Assembly (NCBI GenBank): GCA_964450715.1
Contig: CAYVFC010000072.1
Span: 1 to 40,269, forward strand
Length of the DNA: 40,269 nucleotides
Direction of reading: 5' to 3'
Source: CAYVFC01 sp964450715
Lineage (GTDB): Bacteria > Myxococcota_A > Polyangia > Polyangiales > JAFGIB01
In this document: one piece after another, positions 17,257-24,608 of the stretch
How the letters are laid out: every line of letters starts with the position of its first letter
Position numbering within the stretch: the first letter of the stretch is position 1
Made by a program: the position numbers and the translations under genes
Notes under the pieces: model-generated
The model's input: the letters and a program-made list of their open reading frames with translations, nothing else
Databases searched by the model: none
Told to the model about the DNA's origin: nothing

Positions 17257-17940
17257 TCAGCTCCGGCGCTGGATCTCGACCACCCAGTGGGGCGTTTCCG
17301 TCAGGTAGGCGTGCAGCAGCTTGCCGCGGGTATAGTAGTACAGGGCGCACAGGCCCTGGAAGAGCACGGAGGCGGCGATGATGGATGAGTATATGATGAT
17401 CAAGATGGTCTGGTACAGCTCTCCCATCTCTCCCAGGGAGTCGAGCATCAACGCCATATCCGGATCGGCGCCGGACCCGAGCATCTCGGCCAGAGCGGGG
17501 TCGGATTCGAGCAGGGCGGCGTTCAGGTCGGGGGCGTCGCTGGCCCGGGCGATCTGCCAGCCGCAGTACAGGACGATCAGGCCGAGCAGGACCAGCTGGT
17601 TGAGGATCAGCCGCCGGGGGCCTCGCGGGTCATAGGTGCGCAGCAGCTCGGCCCCGTTGAACTCGACGTAGGCGACGGCGGCCAGGCAGGCGGCGATGGG
17701 CAGCGCGGCGATATCGAAGAAGGCGAAGGGCAGGCAGAGAAACGCGCACAGGCCCAAGGTCCAGCCGTTGAAGGAGGCTAGCTTGGTGGCGCGCAAGATG
17801 GTTCGGGACCGTTTGTTGGCCCGGCCCAGCTCGGCGAGCTGTTCTTCCGAGAGAGGCCCTGCCTGCCCCGTGGCTTCATTCCGCTCGTCGACCGAACGCC
17901 GGTCCGGCGAGGCGGCCCCTTGGTCGCTGCTGCTCCCCAT
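17257..17940 (-). CDS. Hypothetical four-helix membrane protein
   Basis: 227 residues from the ATG at 17940 (MGSSSDQGAASPD); the frame is open up to 18048 but that part reads as non-coding. A polar N-terminus leads to ANKRSRTILRATKLASFNGW. Two closely spaced helices follow (WTLGLCAFLCLPFAFFD and AALPIAACLAAVAYVEF), a third (LILNQLVLLGLIVLYCGW), an acidic loop (SDPALAEMLGSGADPDM) and a fourth helix (TILIIIYSSIIAASVLFQG) with a Tyr-rich end. The last residues (LTETPHWVVEIQRRS) are probably cytoplasmic. No family or function is recognised. It has a positive-inside, four-pass topology that could suit a small regulator or channel-like protein. Confidence 0.7.
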   Translation of the reverse strand: MGSSSDQGAASPDRRSVDERNEATGQAGPLSEEQLAELGRANKRSRTILRATKLASFNGWTLGLCAFLCLPFAFFDIAALPIAACLAAVAYVEFNGAELLRTYDPRGPRRLILNQLVLLGLIVLYCGWQIARASDAPDLNAALLESDPALAEMLGSGADPDMALMLDSLGEMGELYQTILIIIYSSIIAASVLFQGLCALYYYTRGKLLHAYLTETPHWVVEIQRRS

Positions 17941-18087
17941 GGTCTTTAGGGTGATTGTACCGTAAAAAGGGAAAAACCGACGGTTCGTCGGTCGGTGCCG
18001 GAGGGGAAACCGTGACGATACATTGTGATTCGTCACATCCCGCACCATCGAGGAGCGCTTCTGGCTTCATCCGTTTCTAACTTCGGC

Positions 18088-18117
18088 TTTGCAGCCGGCG
18101 AATTTGCAGCCGGCGAA
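18088..18117. repeat. Perfect tandem duplication, 2 x 15 bp
   Basis: The unit tttgcagccggcgaa occurs at 18088-18102 and again at 18103-18117 with no mismatch. It is most likely a slippage duplication. No function is implied. Confidence 0.85.
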
Positions 18118-18343
18118 TCCCGATGCTAACCGGCATTGTCGTCGTATGCAGGCCGCGGGCGACCGGCGCCTCGTTAACCCTACAGTGTCAGGTCGCCGTC
18201 TTCTGCGGCCGCTACCGTCGGGCACTTCGCGGCTTTCGTCCTCGCTCGCTATAGCGCTGCTGCGGCTCGGTCGCTCGCTCGGGGGCGCGCTCGCGAACCG
18301 AACGGTTTTTGCGCGAGCCAACGGAAAAACCACCTGTCCGGGT

Positions 18344-18371
18344 TTGCGCCCCCCTTTTGCCCTGCTACAAT
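18344..18371 (+). promoter_or_regulatory. Putative sigma70 promoter for the lipoprotein gene
   Basis: A TTGCGC at 18344-18349 and a TACAAT at 18366-18371 are separated by 16 bp. The predicted start near 18378 leaves a leader of about 58 nt, with a Shine-Dalgarno-like GGGGAGA at 18424-18430 just before the ATG at 18437. The call is by motif only. Confidence 0.4.
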
Positions 18372-18436
18372 CCGGCCGCTCCTGGAGCGACGTGAGAGCC
18401 TCTTCAAGACTTGCCATTTTTCCGGGGAGAAACGAT

Positions 18437-19018
18437 ATGCAGGTTCGAGCGATCGGTTTTTGCATCATCGCGGCGATGGTAGCGGCCTCTTGCGTATCTG
18501 AGGACAGCCCGCCGGTTCACCTGAAGATCGACTACCAGCTACGTTGCATCCCGGGCGATAAATGCTTTTCGCTTCCCGATGAATCCGCCCACGTTCTGAA
18601 CGGTCTCGATGGTCTCGACGGATTCACCTTCGATTGCGAGATCGGCGGCGAGCCCAACCGGTTCAGCTTCCTGGCCTCCTATGTCGGAGAGGAGCAGGGG
18701 GACCCGGGCGGCGACTTCAGGCTGGACGGCACCGGCTCGGAGTGCACCCTGGAGATCAGGGAAGGTAACTCCACCTATACCAAGGACTGCGAGATCAGCG
18801 AGGGCGGCACCGCCAGTTGCTTGGGCGCTTCCGTCGATGCCAGCCAGCCCTGTCAGGTCGCGATCGAGGTGGACGGGGGCAGCGTTACCGGCACGGTCTG
18901 CTGTCGCAGCATCGCCTCCGGTTTCGGCGCCAATCAGGCCAAGGACGGGGACCTGTCCCTGGTGAGGTCGACCACCTTCGACCGGCCCGCCACCTTCGAG
19001 ATGGAGAACTGCCGCTGA
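18437..19018 (+). CDS. Small secreted lipoprotein, unknown function
   Basis: 193 residues starting MQVRAIGFCIIAAMVAASC, a clear lipoprotein signal with lipobox VAASC (Cys19). The ATG at 18437 is chosen because the Shine-Dalgarno GGGGAGA precedes it and the signal peptide starts there; the frame is open from 18089 but that part is non-coding. The mature part is Cys-rich (several Cys, suggesting disulfides), with PGDKCFSLPDESAHVLNGL, ECTLEIREGNSTYTKDCEIS and a Gly/Asp-rich end. No domain is recognised. It precedes the SpeD-like gene by 49 bp on the same strand, but a link between them is not evident. Confidence 0.75.
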   Translation: MQVRAIGFCIIAAMVAASCVSEDSPPVHLKIDYQLRCIPGDKCFSLPDESAHVLNGLDGLDGFTFDCEIGGEPNRFSFLASYVGEEQGDPGGDFRLDGTGSECTLEIREGNSTYTKDCEISEGGTASCLGASVDASQPCQVAIEVDGGSVTGTVCCRSIASGFGANQAKDGDLSLVRSTTFDRPATFEMENCR

Positions 19019-19067
19019 GCGGCGGCCCGGGATCACCCCGAAAACTCGCCACGGAACGGACAGAGCG

Positions 19068-19514
19068 ATGAGAGACGGACGACACATAAAAGTCGTGGGA
19101 AACGGACCTGCCGAGCCGATGCGCGACGTCGAAGCGATCAAGAGATTTCTCCAGGAGATGGTTGATGAGCTGGGAATGCGCTGCCTCGGCGATCCCCATA
19201 TGTACGAGGTAGAAGAGGAGATCTTCAAGCTCGGCGTCGAGCCGTTCGAGGACGAGGGCGGAGTGACCGGGGTCGTGGTGCTGTCCACCTCCCACTGCGC
19301 GGTTCATACCTGGCCGCTTCGCACGCGCTTTGTGATGGACATCTACTCTTGCCGCGATTTCGAGTCGGCCACGGTCGAGCGCGTGGTCCAGAAGTATTTT
19401 TCGCCACACCGGATTCGCGTCACCGACGTCAGCTTCGCTCTGGAGCTGGAACCGGCCTGGTCGGCCGAGCCGGGCGACGGCGTGCTACCGGCGGAGGCTG
19501 TGCCGGCGGTCTAA
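19068..19514 (+). CDS. SpeD-like pyruvoyl-dependent decarboxylase (AdoMetDC family)
   Basis: 148 residues of the prokaryotic S-adenosylmethionine decarboxylase family. The key block is LSTSHCAVHTWP, followed by FVMDIYSC. Compared with the Thermotoga enzyme, the pyruvoyl-forming Ser (Ser63 there) is Ser75 here, His68 is His80 and Cys83 is Cys95, all offset by exactly 12. The residue before the cleaved Ser, normally Glu, is Thr74. The protein would self-cleave into two chains and carry a pyruvoyl group. Its usual role is decarboxylated AdoMet for spermidine; other family members have been reported to decarboxylate ornithine or arginine instead. No speE is nearby, so the substrate is uncertain. 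It overlaps the convergent rsmD by 4 bp. Confidence 0.82.
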   Translation: MRDGRHIKVVGNGPAEPMRDVEAIKRFLQEMVDELGMRCLGDPHMYEVEEEIFKLGVEPFEDEGGVTGVVVLSTSHCAVHTWPLRTRFVMDIYSCRDFESATVERVVQKYFSPHRIRVTDVSFALELEPAWSAEPGDGVLPAEAVPAV

Positions 19515-20083
19515 CTGACGCCGAATAGAAGAACCGCGGTGTCGCCGTACCGGTAGTCGCCCAGGCGGGTGAAGCCGGTCGGGTAGTCGGGCGGTTGGGC
19601 CAGCGCGTACTCCATCGCCACCAACGCCCGCCCGCTCAGGCAACCGCGTTCGAGCAGCTCTTCAATCAGGCGTGGTATTTGCGCAGCGACGCGATAGGGG
19701 GGATCGGCGAAGACCAGGTCAAAGGGTGCGGCAGGGTTTCGCGCAATGCGGCTGGCAGCCGCGGCAGGGTTGCCGATCAGGTCCAGCCGCCACACCTGTA
19801 CCCGCTCTTGAAGGCCGAGTATGCGGGCCGACCGTGCCGCGGTACGGACGACCTGCGGGTCGTTATCGATGAGCAGCGCCCGGATCGCCCCCCTGGAGAG
19901 GGCCTCGAAACCGAGCGCTCCGGTTCCGGTGAACAGGTCGAGCACGCTCGCTCCCTCGATTGCCCCGCGTGCGTGAAGAGCCGACGCCAGCCCCTCGCGC
20001 GCGCGTTCGGGCGTGGGTCGAGTCACCTTGCCGGGGGGTCCCTCGAACCTGCGTCCACCGAGGCGCCCGCCCACGATACGCAT
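19511..20083 (-). CDS. rsmD: 16S rRNA (guanine(966)-N(2))-methyltransferase
   Basis: 190 residues matching RsmD. It starts MRIVGGRLGGRRFEGPPG and continues TRPTPERAREGLASAL, both hallmark segments. The SAM-binding motif is SVLDLFTGTGALGFEAL (residues 46-62), and the catalytic DPPY lies at 127-130 in LVFADPPYR. RsmD methylates G966 of 16S rRNA during 30S assembly. The family length is about 185-200, so this copy is complete. The gene is 35 bp downstream of the PEGA-protein gene on the same strand, and could share its transcript. Confidence 0.93.
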   Translation of the reverse strand: MRIVGGRLGGRRFEGPPGKVTRPTPERAREGLASALHARGAIEGASVLDLFTGTGALGFEALSRGAIRALLIDNDPQVVRTAARSARILGLQERVQVWRLDLIGNPAAAASRIARNPAAPFDLVFADPPYRVAAQIPRLIEELLERGCLSGRALVAMEYALAQPPDYPTGFTRLGDYRYGDTAVLLFGVS

Positions 20084-20118
20084 GGTGCCGTACCGAACGA
20101 CCTACCGGTAGCGGCCCG

Positions 20119-21321
20119 TCAGAAACGAAGCGTGGCGGTGACCGTGGACGCCTTCGGGCTGATCCTGGGCTGGAGCACAAACTCGGAAGGAACGCTGCCA
20201 GCCCGTTCGCTTTCCGATCCGCTGTCCGTAATCAGGATATAGGCGCCAACTCCGCCGGCAACCACAGCCGATCCGAGGAAGACCCATTGGAGTACTTCAA
20301 GTACATCGGCACGGTTACACATGGACTGCACGTCGTCGAAGTCGTTGATCGCAGTCGTGTCGTCCGGGGAGGTGTACGACGCGCCTTGATCGGCTTCCAC
20401 GCAGACGTCCTGTACTGTGGGATCCTTATATCCTACGCGGATGCGGTAGTCTGTAAATCTAGCATCATTCTCGATACTATCGATCCATGCCCAGGATACG
20501 ATCGTACCGACCAAGGATGCGCCGCCCACTCCAACCAGGGTCCAGCCGAGCCATTCGAGCGAAGGCCCCGGTTTATATCTCGAATCTTCGTAGGGCAGGA
20601 GGCTGGCCGCCTCCCCGCTTTCCGAGCGCAGGATACCGAGAACCGCGGCCTGCTCCCCCTCCACGACGTTGACGGAATCGGTGAAGGGCTGATAGCCCTC
20701 GCTGGTGAGCTGGATGTCGTGCATTCCCGGCTGCACGCCGTCCAGTAAAAGCGAGCCGTTCTCGATACTGCCGACAGGCTGGCCGTCTATCACGACATCC
20801 GCGCTCTGCACGTTGGCGCGTATCAATATTGAACCCAAATTTCCCCCCAGACGCCCGAGCCTGAGCAGCAGCTGCTTGGCCCTGACGGCAATATCCCCGG
20901 GCGGGATCTCGGTCGACGGGAAGAGATCCGTCACCGTGTTGTCGATCGAGCCGGTCTCGTTGCTGAAGATGTTCAGCGTCACGTTGAAATCGTAGTCATC
21001 GCGCGCGCTCGTCCGCTGGATCGTGCCGTAGATGACGCTCCCCGCCTTCAAGCCCGCGGTGATCTCGCTCATGCAGGAGGCGTCGAAGTCCTCGCATCCG
21101 TACGCTAGGCTCATCTGGGTGAGTGAGACCGAGCGGTCGCTCATTTCCCAGGCCCCGATATCGTTGGCCTGCTCTCGCAACGCCTCTGTCAGCGTATTGG
21201 CGAAATCGTCGTCGCCCTCAACCGACCTCAGCCCCAGAAGAACCACGTTCCCCTGCGCCAGCGCGGGCTCGACCAGACCGAGGCACAGAACGAAGAACAT
21301 GAGACCCAAGAAAGCCTTCAT
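20119..21321 (-). CDS. PEGA-domain envelope protein
   Basis: 400 residues with a signal peptide (MKAFLGLMFFVLCLGLVEPA, cleavage near ALA-Q). The first half (ANTLTEALREQANDIG, AGLKAGSVIYGTIQRTSA) resembles the periplasmic 'activity-sum' part of Myxococcota PEGA proteins. A PEGA domain spans about 165-232 (SADVVIDGQPVGSIENGS, GVQPGMHDIQLTSEGYQPF). Two hydrophobic helices follow at about 255-280 (LGWTLVGVGGASLVGTIVS) and about 343-368 (LQWVFLGSAVVAGGVGAYIL). The PEGA domain is linked to surface-layer or cell-envelope roles, but its function is unknown. The gene is followed by rsmD 35 bp later. Confidence 0.82.
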   Translation of the reverse strand: MKAFLGLMFFVLCLGLVEPALAQGNVVLLGLRSVEGDDDFANTLTEALREQANDIGAWEMSDRSVSLTQMSLAYGCEDFDASCMSEITAGLKAGSVIYGTIQRTSARDDYDFNVTLNIFSNETGSIDNTVTDLFPSTEIPPGDIAVRAKQLLLRLGRLGGNLGSILIRANVQSADVVIDGQPVGSIENGSLLLDGVQPGMHDIQLTSEGYQPFTDSVNVVEGEQAAVLGILRSESGEAASLLPYEDSRYKPGPSLEWLGWTLVGVGGASLVGTIVSWAWIDSIENDARFTDYRIRVGYKDPTVQDVCVEADQGASYTSPDDTTAINDFDDVQSMCNRADVLEVLQWVFLGSAVVAGGVGAYILITDSGSESERAGSVPSEFVLQPRISPKASTVTATLRF

Positions 21322-21411
21322 GGCCTTTCCTCCCTTAATTGCCGCTCAAGTGTTGACGGCAACCCATACTACCCCGGTATGTCAGCGGTTTGAAACCCCT
21401 TTTCGTTCCGG

Positions 21412-21487
21412 CCTACTGTTTGGCGCATGGTACCGGCCTACTGTTTGGCGCATGGTACCGGCCTACTGTTTGGCGCATGGTACCGGC
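21412..21487. repeat. 25-bp minisatellite, 3 copies before an assembly gap
   Basis: Three perfect copies of a 25-bp unit (starting cctactgtttggcgcatgg and ending taccgg) lie at 21412-21436, 21437-21461 and 21462-21486, followed by one base of a fourth and then 100 Ns. On the other side of the gap the exonuclease gene begins its 3' end with ctaccgtttggcgc, which matches the unit except one base. The array therefore probably runs into the end of that gene. Confidence 0.9.
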
Positions 21488-21587
21488 NNNNNNNNNNNNN
21501 NNNNNNNNNNNNNNNNNNNNNNNNNNNNNNNNNNNNNNNNNNNNNNNNNNNNNNNNNNNNNNNNNNNNNNNNNNNNNNNNNNNNNNN
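21488..21587. other. Assembly gap (100 N) inside the minisatellite
   Basis: Exactly 100 Ns, the usual placeholder for a gap of unknown size. Both flanks belong to the same repeat and would join seamlessly, so the true content is probably further copies of the 25-bp unit. Confidence 0.9.
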
Positions 21588-22346
21588 CTACCGTTTGGCG
21601 CGCCACACGGACATGTCGATGTGCTGCCGGGCGGCATACCTACGCTGTACCCGGATGAGCTCGCCGTACGTGGCCGGTACCTGCGGAGCCAGCGCCAGCA
21701 TCACGCCGGCCGCGGCCTCGGCGTCGCCGGCCGCGCGGTGCGCGTTCTCGAGCGGTATACCTAGCCGCGCACAGGCGTCCGCGAGCTTTTTGCCCTTTTC
21801 CTCGCGCTGCAGCTCTCGAATCCAGACCAGGGGATCCAGCCAGGTCACGTCAGGCCGAAGCGCGGGCGGGAGCTCGGACGGGGCTTCGGATGCGCCCTCC
21901 ATCCGCCGGTGTTCGGCCAGCAAGAACCCGCGGTCGAACTCGGCATTGTACGCCAACGGTATCCGCCCTCTGAGTACCTCGCAAACCTCGCCGAAAACGG
22001 CCTGGAAGCTTGGGGCGCTGGCCAGCTCCTCGTCGCCGATCTTGTGGACAGCGCGCGCCTGCTCGGGAACGGGTACGCCCGGGTTGACCAGCCAGTTCTT
22101 CAGCGCGGTCTGCTGTCCCTGGTCGTAGCAGGCGATGCCGATCTCGAGCACCCGGTCGGTCTCCGGGCTCAAGCCGGTGGTCTCGAAGTCGATGGCCGCC
22201 AGCGGAGCCTGGGCCCAGGCCGTAGAGGGGTCGAACTGCTCGGCAAGCCCCTGGAAGCTGGTGACGATCTCGGCCATACGGTCGGCGATCCCGGGGTAGT
22301 GTCGGCCCGCCGGGAAACAGCCGCAGACGTCGCGGGAGTCGCGCAT
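21588..22346 (-). CDS. DnaQ-like 3'-5' exonuclease (DEDDh)
   Basis: 252 residues from the ATG at 22346, or 229 from ATG 22277 (MAEIVTSF); neither has a strong ribosome binding site. The exonuclease fold is complete. Exo I is AAIDFETTG (Asp53, Glu55 in the long form), Exo II is YNAEFDRGF (Asp138), and Exo III is AHRAAGDAE (His203, Asp208), which makes it DEDDh type. It is similar to the DNA polymerase III epsilon subunit family, but without a polymerase partner nearby it may act in repair. The TAG stop is at 21588-21590, immediately next to the assembly gap. The gene's 3' end matches the unit of the neighbouring minisatellite. Confidence 0.85.
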   Translation of the reverse strand: MRDSRDVCGCFPAGRHYPGIADRMAEIVTSFQGLAEQFDPSTAWAQAPLAAIDFETTGLSPETDRVLEIGIACYDQGQQTALKNWLVNPGVPVPEQARAVHKIGDEELASAPSFQAVFGEVCEVLRGRIPLAYNAEFDRGFLLAEHRRMEGASEAPSELPPALRPDVTWLDPLVWIRELQREEKGKKLADACARLGIPLENAHRAAGDAEAAAGVMLALAPQVPATYGELIRVQRRYAARQHIDMSVWRAKR

Positions 22347-22366
22347 CGGGCCAAGACATCACGTCC

Positions 22367-22508
22367 GAGCCGGGATGGCAAGGGGCGTGGGGCAGGGGTT
22401 TCCGGTCCGGTTCCGTGTATCCCGGTTTTAGGAGGCAAGAGTTAACTAGGAAACTAGGACCGTCCCGGTTTTGGGGAGCCGGGATGGCAAGGGGCGTGGG
22501 GCAGGGGT
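22367..22508. repeat. 33-bp perfect direct repeats flanking a REP-like segment
   Basis: The same 33 bp (beginning gagccgggatggcaaggggc and ending gggcaggggt) occurs at 22367-22399 and 22476-22508. The 76 bp between contain gttaactaggaaactagg followed by accgtcccggtttt, sharing aggaccgtccc with the element at 4368-4439. The whole lies between the divergent exonuclease and GT2 genes. It looks like an inserted or tandemly duplicated element. The second copy ends 17 bp before the GT2 start. Confidence 0.75.
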
Positions 22509-22525
22509 ATAGTCTTCCGCTACCC

Positions 22526-23353
22526 ATGCCACAGCCCCTCGTCTCAGTGGTGATGCCCGTATATAACGCCGAGCGATACCTCGGCGAATCCGTCGATAGT
22601 ATCCTCGGGCAGACCTTCCAGGATTGGGAGCTACTGCTGGTCGACGATAAGTCGCGGGATGGCTCCCCCGAGCTCGCGACCCAATACGCGGCCCGCGACC
22701 CGCGGATTCGCGCCATCAGGCTCGATACCAACGGGGGCTCGGTTCGGGCGCGAAACATCGGCATCGCCGAGGCGCGCGGCAAGTACTACGCGGTGCAGGA
22801 TAGCGACGACATCAGCCTGCCCGACCGGTTGCAGCTGCAGGTCGATTTCCTGGAGCGAAACCCGGAGCTGGCCGTGGTCGGCGCCGCCTCGCTCATCATG
22901 GACGAGAACGGCGAGGTTTACGCCTCGCGCACCTATCCCTCCGATCCGGAGCAGGTGAAAAAGAGCGCCATACTGGCCAATCCCTTTGCGCACAGCGCCA
23001 CGGTGGTGCGCATGGAGGTGCTCAAGAAGCTCGGCGGCTACCCGGTGCTTGCTTACAAGGCGTCCGACGACTACTGCCTGTGGCTGCGGCTGCTCAGCCA
23101 GTACCCCGGCAGCAACCTGCCCGAGTTCCTGCTGAAATACCGGCTCTTCGCCTCGCAGTACAAGAACTCGATCCGGCAGAAGCTCCGCAATACCGTGCAC
23201 GCGCAGCAGCCCTGGCTGCTTCACCCCGAGTACCGCTCGGCGTTGGGGGTGTTGAACTACGCGCTGGAGCACGCGCTGATACTGCTTCCCCAGCCGGTGG
23301 TTCTTTCCCTTTTCAAGCTAAAAGCGTATAGAAAGCAGGGATTTCCCGGCTAG
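22526..23353 (+). CDS. Family 2 glycosyltransferase
   Basis: 275 residues starting MPQPLVSVVMPVYNAERYLG, with the GT-A fold signature: VVMPVYNAE at the start, LLLVDDKSRDGS (Asp40/Asp41), and the metal-site AVQDSDD (Asp92, Asp94). The frame is open from 22415, but that part lies in the REP-like element, so ATG 22526 is chosen. The protein is soluble or peripheral, with a hydrophobic tail (LEHALILLPQPVVLSLFKL). It uses a nucleotide-sugar donor to extend an envelope glycan. The GT2 is the first gene in a same-strand group with the SqdB homologue and a membrane protein, which suggests a shared pathway. The acceptor is unknown. Confidence 0.88.
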   Translation: MPQPLVSVVMPVYNAERYLGESVDSILGQTFQDWELLLVDDKSRDGSPELATQYAARDPRIRAIRLDTNGGSVRARNIGIAEARGKYYAVQDSDDISLPDRLQLQVDFLERNPELAVVGAASLIMDENGEVYASRTYPSDPEQVKKSAILANPFAHSATVVRMEVLKKLGGYPVLAYKASDDYCLWLRLLSQYPGSNLPEFLLKYRLFASQYKNSIRQKLRNTVHAQQPWLLHPEYRSALGVLNYALEHALILLPQPVVLSLFKLKAYRKQGFPG

Positions 23354-23390
23354 GGGCGCAAGCCGAGCGCCAGCAATACGCGAGGTCATC

Positions 23391-24599
23391 GTGGGCGAGC
23401 ACATCATCGTTTTTGGCGGCGACGGATTCTGCGGCTGGCCAACCAGCCTGGGCCTCAGCCAGGCCGGCTACGAAATCACCATCGTCGACAACCTGTCGCG
23501 CCGCGCCATCGACCTGGAGCTGGAGTGCGAGTCGCTCACCCCCATCCGCTTCATCGGCGACCGCATCCGCAAGTGGGAACAGCTCACCGGCAAGCAGATC
23601 CGCTTCGTCAACCTGGACGTGTCGCTGCAGTACCACAAGCTGCTGACCCTGTTCAAAGAGACCCGACCCCGGGCCGTGGTCCACTTTGCCGAGCAGCGGG
23701 CGGCCCCCTACTCCATGAAGTCGCCCTTTCATAAGCGGTACACGGTCAACAACAACATCAACGCCACGCACAACCTGCTTTGCGCCATCGTCGATTCCGG
23801 CATCGACGTGCACCTGGTCCACCTGGGCACCATGGGCGTGTACGGGTACGGCACCGCGGGCATGCCCATCCCCGAGGGTTACCTCTCGGTCAAGGTAGAG
23901 CACCAGGGGGTGAGCAAGCAGCTGGAGATCCTCTACCCGGCCAATCCGGGCAGCATCTACCACATGACCAAGACCCAAGACGCCCTGATGTTCTACTACT
24001 ACAACAAGAACGACGGGGTGCGGATCACCGATCTACACCAGGGCATCGTCTGGGGCACGAATACCCAAGAGACCAGCATGGACGAGGCGCTGATCAACCG
24101 CTTCGACTATGACGGCGATTACGGCACGGTGCTCAACCGCTTCCTGATGCAATCGGTGGTGGGCCACCCGCTTACGGTGCACGGCACAGGCGGGCAGACC
24201 CGGGCCTTCATCCACATCCGGGACACGGTCAACTGCATCCGCCTGGCCATCGAGAACCCGCCGGCCGCGGGCGAGCGGGTCAAGATCTTTAACCAGGCCA
24301 CCGAGACCCACCGGGTGCGCGACCTGGCGGAGCTCGTGTCGCAGAAGACCGGGAGCGAGGTCCGCTACTACGTCAATCCCCGCAAGGAGGACCCGGAGAA
24401 CACGCTCAAGGTGTGCAACGAGGCTTTCCTCGAGCTAGGCCTCAACCCCATCACCCTGTCCGAGGGCTTGATCGAGGAGGTGCGCACGGTGGCCAAGAAG
24501 TACGAGCACCGGTGCGACCGGAGCAAGATCATCAGCACCTCGTTGTGGCGCAAGGACATCCCGGTCGATCGCCAGGGATCGTCCACGCCCAGAGAGTGA
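23391..24599 (+). CDS. SqdB/SQD1-like UDP-sulfoquinovose synthase family protein
   Basis: 402 residues of the extended short-chain dehydrogenase family that makes UDP-sulfoquinovose. NAD-binding GGDGFCGW (9-16) and HFAEQRAAPYSMKSP match the SQD1 signature closely. The catalytic residues fit: Thr147 in HLGTMGVYG, Tyr190 and Lys194 in IYHMTK. Also present are TDLHQGIVWGTNTQET and NRFLMQSVVGHPLTVHGTGG, further family hallmarks. SQD1/SqdB joins sulfite to UDP-glucose-derived intermediate, the first step to the sulfolipid SQDG. The start is GTG 23391 with GAGG at 23382-23385. No sqdX-type glycosyltransferase is recognised, but a GT2 lies 37 bp upstream. A role in a sulfosugar is likely, but the true product needs testing. 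Confidence 0.85.
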   Translation: MGEHIIVFGGDGFCGWPTSLGLSQAGYEITIVDNLSRRAIDLELECESLTPIRFIGDRIRKWEQLTGKQIRFVNLDVSLQYHKLLTLFKETRPRAVVHFAEQRAAPYSMKSPFHKRYTVNNNINATHNLLCAIVDSGIDVHLVHLGTMGVYGYGTAGMPIPEGYLSVKVEHQGVSKQLEILYPANPGSIYHMTKTQDALMFYYYNKNDGVRITDLHQGIVWGTNTQETSMDEALINRFDYDGDYGTVLNRFLMQSVVGHPLTVHGTGGQTRAFIHIRDTVNCIRLAIENPPAAGERVKIFNQATETHRVRDLAELVSQKTGSEVRYYVNPRKEDPENTLKVCNEAFLELGLNPITLSEGLIEEVRTVAKKYEHRCDRSKIISTSLWRKDIPVDRQGSSTPRE

Positions 24600-24608
24600 G
24601 AAGCTTAC

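Larger units (their letters stand above)
17941..18436. other. Long intergenic region with a tandem 15-mer and a promoter
   Basis: This 496-bp stretch holds no gene that I believe; the open frame from 18089 reads as low-complexity and Arg-rich. It contains a perfect tandem pair of 15 bp (tttgcagccggcgaa, 18088-18117). GC-rich dyads lie at 18250-18300, and a sigma70-like promoter precedes the lipoprotein gene. Confidence 0.5.

Noticed and set aside
18089..18436. Upstream extension of the small lipoprotein
   Set aside because: It reads as low-complexity and contains a tandem repeat; the signal peptide and Shine-Dalgarno place the start at 18437.
22415..22525. Longer N-terminus for the GT2 gene
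   Set aside because: The extra residues come from the REP-like element and the 33-bp repeat; the GT2 fold starts at MPQPLVSVVMP.
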